This document shows, in pieces, positions 58,296 to 64,000 of a DNA stretch of 64,000 bases. Where the stretch lies: NCBI GenBank assembly GCA_032209605.1, contig JASFXZ010000026.1, positions 2,790,001 to 2,854,000 of the forward strand. The letters are read 5' to 3'. The translations under genes and the position numbers were made by a program. The first letter of the stretch is position 1; every line of letters starts with the position of its first letter. The notes under the pieces were generated by a model, which was not told the DNA's origin, ran no database searches, and was given only the letters and a program-made list of their open reading frames with translations. This stretch comes from Mactromeris polynyma (taxonomy: Eukaryota > Mollusca > Bivalvia > Venerida > Mactridae).

Positions 58296-58830
58296 GTTTG
58301 TCTGTTGTTATGTGCGTAAAAGTGAATTGATTTTAATGATTAGTTACTGCAACCTAGACAAGTTATGTGTATATGTTGGAAATCAATGACCATATAGCGA
58401 TTGAGTTTGAGGTTGGCTAGCCGTTAAATCGATTTAAACTCCTAGTATTTTTACTGACAGTTCCAAGGCTGTATATCGCTGTATGATTATTATTTCTTTT
58501 TGTGATTTAATGTATGTTAAATGTCCCTCCCCCTGTGCAAGTATTTCACTTTATATATTGTTCATGTTATTCCCCAAGTTTCGGCCTATTGTTGCCAGCT
58601 GTCTTGACCTGTCCTGTGATCTTTTCCCCCTATTGAATCCCCCTAATATCATATTTGATTCTCCTAGCTATCCCTTATGGTCGACCAGGCCATTCTTTGC
58701 GTCCCTGTTCCCTTACGTATGTACCATTGAGCCTCATCAAGTGCCTTATGCTTTATGGATTGTTGTTTTCCCGGAGGTCTGTGTGGGGAAACACTGTCTT
58801 ATGTATGTGGCGTTCCCTGTATCAACTTAT
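58296..58830 (+). repeat. dispersed repeat R1, copy 4
   Basis: Starts around tctgttgttatgtgcgtaaa and runs to tgtggcgttccctgtatca. The first ~80 bp are shared with the inverted copy at 61915-62425 but not with copy 2 at 45.3 kb, so the family has at least two lengths. Confidence 0.85.
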
Positions 58831-59113
58831 TTTGTCTCTATGTACTTCTATGTGTTTTGTACATGTACTATGTATAATATTATACTAATCAACCAAGTGT
58901 TAGTTAATAATTTCTGCGTTAGTGTAATATAACCTTATTCAAATTATTTGTATCACATTGAATCTTAACTTCATGGAAATACTAACCTTGTTTTCTTATG
59001 CATACTAACAGCTATTTTGTAAAGTATGAAGTGGGATGTCCTCGACCCACACATACTTATTTACGAGGAAATAAAAATATATATTTTGTCTCTTTTATGA
59101 ATAAAATGATATG

Positions 59114-59119
59114 AATAAA
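59114..59119 (+). terminator. polyadenylation signal AATAAA for copy 2
   Basis: AATAAA in atgaataaagtttaaagc, the same context as 38350. Downstream ttgttgttaatg is also shared. Confidence 0.6.
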
Positions 59120-59692
59120 GTTTAAAGCGCTCTCAAAGGATGTCTTGTTGTTAATGAATTTAGTACAAATTAAGTAGCGAAATTGTCACAAACAATACCG
59201 TGTCATGTACACTACTTTGTGGCATACATTATAGTGTCAAATTAAATACATTGTGTGATGTCATCAATCGCAAGGTACAGTACATTGTAAGTATATATAT
59301 CTCATAAAATACATTTACATACAAAATCAATATCACATACAGTACATTGTCGTTGATGAGCATTGAAATGATCAAAGACTATTCATGCAATTATAAATAT
59401 ACATGTACCTTTTAACGTACTATTACATTTAACTTTTTGAATATTGATGCATGCAATACATGTATACATAATACCACAGTTATGATTTATATATCGTTTT
59501 TTGAAATTAATTAAATCTGTATTCTTCGCAGAAAAAGTGTATACAATATTCATATGCCGTATTTACGTAAATATTATTTAATATAGTTTTCATTGAACAT
59601 TTTATTATTGCCATGAATGGTAGAAAACGAACATATTATTTACTTCTGTGAATTCCACGTTCAGGTCATTGTTGTTCTATACACCCTAAGAG

Positions 59693-59993
59693 TATATAAA
59701 GTCAAACTACAACCCGAGGCATTTTCAGCATGCTGTCTAAACACAGCGGGATGGATAAATTAGTCGCTAACGAATATGGTATGTATTCATCAAATTTGTT
59801 CCAGTTTGGATATGCTTACAAATACACTAAGAAATGTGCTGTGAACGTAGAAGGCCTGGGGCTGCTGATAGCTGGATTGCTTGTTCGTTATAGATCTAAT
59901 GAATTGTTTGCAAACAAAACGTCAACTGAAAGACCCCAAATGACATCAAATCACACCCAAACGAACCATAGTCACGCTAAAATATGTTGCTAG
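59693..59993 (+). CDS. candidate small gene with TATA box (87 or 80 codons)
   Basis: TATATAAA at 59693-59700 in gagtatataaagtc is followed by an ATG at 59730 and a second in-frame ATG at 59751. A TATA-directed start would fall at about 59723-59728, giving a very short leader to the first ATG and a ~25-base leader to the second. The product (stop at 59993) has a short hydrophobic stretch (GLGLLIAGLLV) and a histidine/cysteine-rich end. I recognise no family, and spacing is the only support. Confidence 0.25.
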
Positions 59994-59999
59994 TATTAA

Positions 60000-60415
60000 A
60001 TAGTATTGTGATTAATACATATGCTCAAGTTTGTTAAAAGTTTACGGCTCCTGAGAAATTTAAACTGGGGAAGTGTGTTGTAATTTTCATCCAGCTTGAG
60101 GAATATAATGTAAATATTTATGCATATTTACGGTTTTACTAAGACATGATTAATTTGTTACAAAATGTTATAACAAGGGCGCATACCATCGCAAAATACG
60201 TTATAAAATGTTTGTCATTAGAGTTTAAAATAAAGCAGTGTAAAAATTACTCAACTCAAATGACTCCACATTTAGTGACCTAGGTTTGAACCTAACTTGA
60301 TCCATTTGCATAAAATCAACTTTGAAATACCACTGGGAAACATATTCCAACAACTGATTTCGAAATTTATGCAATGTATTTAATAAGTATAAAAATTGCT
60401 CTCTGACCATGTCTG
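60000..60415. other. non-coding sequence
   Basis: No gene recognised. The repeat below begins near 60415. Confidence 0.45.
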
Positions 60416-61016
60416 ATGAAAATTGGACAAAGAATTCTAAAGTTATTGATCGGACAAGACCAACCTTAGGTAATTTCTCTAATTAAATGGCAATAACTCT
60501 GGAGTGACAAGTGCTATACGGCTGGTTATTGAACTAGTCCAAGATATTATGCCAATACACATTCTGACCTAGGTCTGGTGAAGATTGGACAAAGAATTAG
60601 AAAGCTATAGATCGGAAAATACCAATGTTAGGTAATTTCCCTAATTAAAGGGTAAAAACTATACAGTGACAGTTGCGATATGGCTGATTATCGAACTTTT
60701 CAAAGAGATTATGCCAATACACAGTATGACCAAGTGTGGTGAAGATTAGACAAAGAATTCTAAAGTTAATTGATCGGACAAGACCAAGTTTAGGTCATTT
60801 CTCTAATTAAAGGGCAAAATCTCTGGAGTGACAAGAGCTATATAGATGATTATTTATCGTGTCTAAGATACTATGCAGATACACATTCTGACCAAGTCTA
60901 GTGAAGATTGGACAAAGAATACTTAAGTTATAGATCGGACAACATTATCGACCGCCCATCCGCCCGCCCGTCGCAGGTGAAACTATAATACGTCCCGTTC
61001 GTCGAACGGGCGTATA
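60415..61016 (+). repeat. ~162-bp tandem repeat, about 3.5 units, ending in a hairpin
   Basis: attggacaaagaatt occurs at 60422, 60584, 60744 (one base changed) and 60907, giving periods of 162, 160 and 163. The element closes with gcccatccgcccgcccgtcg and a 12-bp hairpin (TACGTCCCGTTCG and CGAACGGGCGTA) at 60989-61014 before a short A-run. Layout suggests a short non-autonomous mobile element with a tandem core. Confidence 0.85.
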
Positions 61017-61019
61017 AAA

Positions 61020-61910
61020 AAAGCAAAATACGGATAAAATGTTCCTTGTTTCTGCACAATGACGTCATGTGTATTAAAGAAAGAAGCTTGGAGAAATATT
61101 ATTGATAGATATGCCTTTATGATAAGTACGTAATGCATAGAGAAGTGGAAGACAGCTTAATTAAACTTTAAACTGACCACACTTATTAATACTCACACAT
61201 ATGGACACAGAATGGAGAGCACAACATGAAACAAGTACACACACCAATATAAACCTAAAACATTAGACACCACAATGCAAAACAATTTCACAAGGGTAGG
61301 GTAAAAGTTTTAATACACCATGGAACATATTATGTTAGTTCCAGAGCAAACGTTAATGCCAACAAAGTCACGAACATAATCCTTAATCCTTGAAACAGCG
61401 TTTAGCGTGCTGTAAAAATGTGCGAAAATCTCTCAACTGTGGATTTATTTAAATCTTACAGACGGTAGTACTCGTTATGTCAGGATTATAGTCTTTCTTT
61501 ATAAACCTATTTATCAGCTTAACAAATAACTGATTGATTTTACAACTGTATCGAATCTTGTATAACATGAACATTTTGTAAAGTATTTCTTATCTCTAAC
61601 ATAGATTTGACATTAGTTTAAAGATGGATATTTATAGCAAACTACTAAAAATATTAAATAATTTAAGATAACGATTGCCCTGTTTGATGACTTACCCGTA
61701 CAAAGAAGATTACGCATATTAAAGTCCTCAATGTTACAACTACCTCTTAGAAACAGTATACGTTGAGATATGTAAATGCCATAAGAGGGTGATCTCGGAA
61801 TAGCACCGTCTAGTGGTGAACCGTTTATGATCTCGAAGTAGTAAGTGTCTCGTTTATCGTAAATTTTTGTAGTGATAATGTCATTTTCTATAGCAATATA
61901 TTTTAGAGAT
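61020..61910. other. non-coding AT-rich sequence
   Basis: No gene or further repeat recognised. The start (aatgacgtcatgtgtattaa at 61060 with aaagaagcttggagaaatat) resembles 62750-62790, so a short piece is duplicated. Confidence 0.5.
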
Positions 61911-61914
61911 ATTA

Positions 61915-62425
61915 AGTTGCAACAGTGAACGCCACATACACATGACAATGCCTCCCCACAAAGACGCCCGGAAAAACAACAGTCCACAAATCATCAGATG
62001 AGGAGGAGGTGCAATATGAAATACGCATGGGAACAGGGGACCAAGGAATGGCCTAGCCGACCATAAACGACAACTAAGTAGAACTAAGGAGGTCAAACAG
62101 GGGGAATGTAGTGGATGGAATATACCACGGAACAAGTCAAGAAAGAGAGCAACAGTAGGCCTAAGGGGAAGAAAATAACATGAACACTAGATCATGTGAA
62201 AGGATTGCATATTGGGAAAGGGGAATTTAACATACATCTAAAACATTAATAGAAATAACCTTACATCAATTTACGGCCTTGGAACTGTCAGTAAACATAA
62301 TGGGGTGTAAATCGATTTAACAGCTAGCTTTTCAACACAAACACATTAATTGACTAAGTGGGCAGTTCCTAATCATTAAAAGCAATTAACCATTACGTAC
62401 ATAACAACAAACACACTGTGTATAA
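61915..62425 (-). repeat. dispersed repeat R1, copy 5, inverted relative to copy 4
   Basis: Reverse complement matches 58296-58830, including ttttaatgattagrwactgc and gctagctgttaaatcgattt-like text. With copy 4 it forms an inverted pair about 3.1 kb apart. Confidence 0.85.
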
Positions 62426-62755
62426 TTCAACACGAAGAAACAAGCAGCCTCAGTCTGACCTTGCTCTCAGTAACTAAATTGTTTACATCAAAATGCGAAA
62501 TAATCACAAAATATTTAATCAATAACCTTATGTACAGTCCATCGGAAAAAATGTAGATAATAATTAGACATAATCTGAGATACTGGTGATTTCAATACTG
62601 GGAATTTAAAATAAAGACAAATAGAAATAAAATGAGATATATTGAGAAAACAAAACACGTTTACGACTATACCAAATGAGGATAAAGTTGTGTTATAATA
62701 CAGCACTTTAAAGATAAATTCCTGTTTATGCCTATATTTTTTCAATTAAATGACG
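62426..62755. other. non-coding AT-rich sequence
   Basis: Nothing recognised between R1 copy 5 and the last open frame. Confidence 0.4.
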
Positions 62756-64000
62756 TCATAATGAAGAAAGATGCTTTGAGAAATCTAACTGATAGGTATG
62801 CCTCAATGATAGGTACGTAAAGTAATGCATAAGTACGTAAGTCAATGACCGAGACATGTGTGTCCAATGGGTGATACATGATCCCCTATTACCTGTCTCA
62901 CAGTCTGTACATCTACATGATCCCCTATCACCTGTCTCACAGTCTGTACATCTACATGATCCCCTATCACCTGTCTCACAGTCTGTACATCTACATGATC
63001 CCCTATCACCTGTTTCACAGTCTGTACATCTACATGATCCCCTATCATCTGTCTCACAGTCTGTACATCTACATGATCCCCTATCACCTGTTTCACAGTC
63101 TGTACATCTACATGATCCCCTATCACCTGTTTCACAGTCAGTACATCTACATGATCCCCTATCACCTGTCTCACAGTCTGTACATCTACATGATCCCCTA
63201 TCACCTGTCTCACAGTCTGTACATCTACATGATCCCCTATCACCTGTCTCACATTCTGTACATCTACATGATCCCCTATCACCTGTCTCACAGTCTGTAC
63301 ATCTACATGATCCCCTATCACCTGTCTCACAGTCTGTACATCTCCATGATCCCCTATCACCTGTTTCACAGTCAGTACATCTACATGATCCCCTATCACC
63401 TGTTTCACAGTCTGTACATCTACATGATCCCCTATCACCTGTTTCACAGTCAGTACATCTACATGATCCCCTATCATCTGTCTCACAGTCTGTACATCTA
63501 CATGATCCCCTATCACCTGTTTCACAGTCTGTACATCTACATGATCCCCTATCACCTGTTTCACAGTCAGTACATCTACATGATCCCCTATCACCTGTCT
63601 CACAGTCTGTACATCTACATGATCCCCTATCATCTGTCTCACAGTCTGTACATCTACATGATCCCCTATCACCTGTCTCACATTCTGTACATCTACATGA
63701 TCCCCTATCACCTGTCTCACAGTCTGTACATCTACATGATCCCCTATCACCTGTCTCACAGTCTGTACATCTACATGATCCCCTATCACCTGTCTCACAG
63801 TCTGTACATCTACATGATCCCCTATCACCTGTTTCACAGTCTGTACATTTACATGATCCCCTATCACCTGTTTCACAGTCTGTACATTTACATGATCCCC
63901 TATCACCTGTTTCACAGTCTGTACATTTACATGATCCCCTATCAGCTGTTTCACAGTCTGTACATTTACATGATCCCCTATCACCTGTTTCACAGGATCT
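62756..64000 (-). CDS. candidate cysteine-rich repeat-protein exon (open frame, no start seen)
   Basis: In one minus-strand frame the 39-bp satellite reads TDCETGDRGSCRC, 13 residues with three cysteines, from the right edge to a TGA at 62758-62756, about 414 codons without a stop. There is no start codon in the frame, so it would be an internal or terminal exon. The most common unit differences (GAG/GAA, ACA/ACT) are synonymous in this frame and non-synonymous in the other open frame (VRQVIGDHVDVQT). Because 39 is divisible by three, an open frame is expected even for a non-coding satellite, so this is only a candidate. After the last unit come about 30 non-repetitive residues. Confidence 0.3.
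   Translation of the reverse strand, partial: RSCETGDRGSCKCTDCETADRGSCKCTDCETGDRGSCKCTDCETGDRGSCKCTDCETGDRGSCRCTDCETGDRGSCRCTDCETGDRGSCRCTDCETGDRGSCRCTECETGDRGSCRCTDCETDDRGSCRCTDCETGDRGSCRCTDCETGDRGSCRCTDCETGDRGSCRCTDCETDDRGSCRCTDCETGDRGSCRCTDCETGDRGSCRCTDCETGDRGSWRCTDCETGDRGSCRCTDCETGDRGSCRCTECETGDRGSCRCTDCETGDRGSCRCTDCETGDRGSCRCTDCETGDRGSCRCTDCETGDRGSCRCTDCETDDRGSCRCTDCETGDRGSCRCTDCETGDRGSCRCTDCETGDRGSCRCTDCETGNRGSCITHWTHMSRSLTYVLMHYFTYLSLRHTYQLDFSKHLSSL
62870..64000. repeat. 39-bp minisatellite, about 29 units, runs off the window
   Basis: Unit: catctacatgatcccctatc followed by acctgtctcacagtctgta. Variants at a few positions (tctc/tttc, agtctg/agtcag, cacctg/catctg, cagtct/cattct, ctac/ttac). 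The rare cattctg variant recurs at 63252 and 63681, exactly 429 bp (11 units) apart with the same neighbours. This shows an 11-unit higher-order repeat. Confidence 0.97.

Larger units (their letters stand above)
57002..59119 (+). other. probable long 3' UTR of glycosyltransferase copy 2
   Basis: No ORF of note. It carries an R1 insertion near its end and the conserved AATAAA at 59114-59119. Length (about 2.1 kb) equals that after copy 1 even though the middle has diverged and R1 was gained. Confidence 0.5.
55291..59185 (+). repeat. segmental duplication around glycosyltransferase copy 2 (partner 34503-38420)
   Basis: See the partner entry. Here the 3' region additionally carries repeat R1 (58296-58830), which is absent from the partner, so R1 inserted after the duplication. 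Confidence 0.85.

Noticed and set aside
62842..63993. 383-residue protein with VIGDHVDVQTVRQ repeats
   Set aside because: The common unit variants change residues in this frame but not in the cysteine frame, and its start is inside the array. An open frame is automatic for a 39-bp unit lacking stops.
62870..64000. CRISPR array
   Set aside because: Direct 39-bp units with no unique spacers in a eukaryotic sequence; it is a minisatellite.

Overview
This is a eukaryotic, AT-rich, gene-poor window, most likely from a mollusc and probably a bivalve. The evidence is single-exon egghead/bre-3-like glycosyltransferases, 5'-truncated LINEs with APE endonuclease and reverse transcriptase, tRNA-derived SINEs, Harbinger and mariner-type relics, and short arrays of ~160-170 bp tandem repeats of the kind known from bivalve non-autonomous elements. 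The species assignment is inference. No bacterial gene, operon or CRISPR array is present.

The best genes are three family-2 glycosyltransferase genes resembling egghead/bre-3, the beta-1,4-mannosyltransferase that extends glucosylceramide. One is on the minus strand at 1-1057 and runs off the window. Two are on the plus strand at 34771-36219 and 55547-57001. The two plus genes lie in a segmental duplication that includes 5' flank, CDS and a ~2.1 kb 3' region ending in the same AATAAA context. They differ in a patchy way: the catalytic core is almost identical, while the membrane-spanning C-terminal part has many amino-acid changes. A relic of the gene start lies ~280 bp upstream of the third gene.

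Layout: 1-1.1 kb glycosyltransferase (minus); 2.6-6.6 kb LINE pieces with micro- and minisatellites; 8.7-9.2 kb unassigned ORF; 10.1-13.8 kb and 23.1-25.2 kb, two copies of a duplicated block with exons of an unknown gene, decayed in the first copy and open in the second; 13.9-14.6 kb tandem duplication; 16.1 kb mariner-like MITE; 16.5-17.8 kb LINE 3' part; 18.4-18.9 kb two small minus ORFs, one a 49-residue zinc ribbon; 20.0-21.3 kb tandem and dispersed repeats; 25.5-27.8 kb repeat array; 27.9-29.0 kb Harbinger relic ending in a perfect 43-bp palindrome; 29.6 and 31.4 kb SINEs; 34.5-38.4 kb second glycosyltransferase; 39.6-41.7 kb foldback element; 42.3-48.6 kb near full-length but broken LINE with two nested insertions; 49.7-51.0 kb long-TIR element; 53.75-54.4 kb 166-bp satellite; 55.3-59.2 kb third glycosyltransferase; 60.4-61.0 kb 160-bp repeats; 62.87-64.0 kb 39-bp satellite that is open in two frames.

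The glycosyltransferases probably act in the Golgi or ER on glycolipids. The remaining sequence is mostly mobile-element debris. Several predicted reading frames here begin at TTG or GTG, which is not credible for a eukaryote, so I used ATG starts for the real genes.
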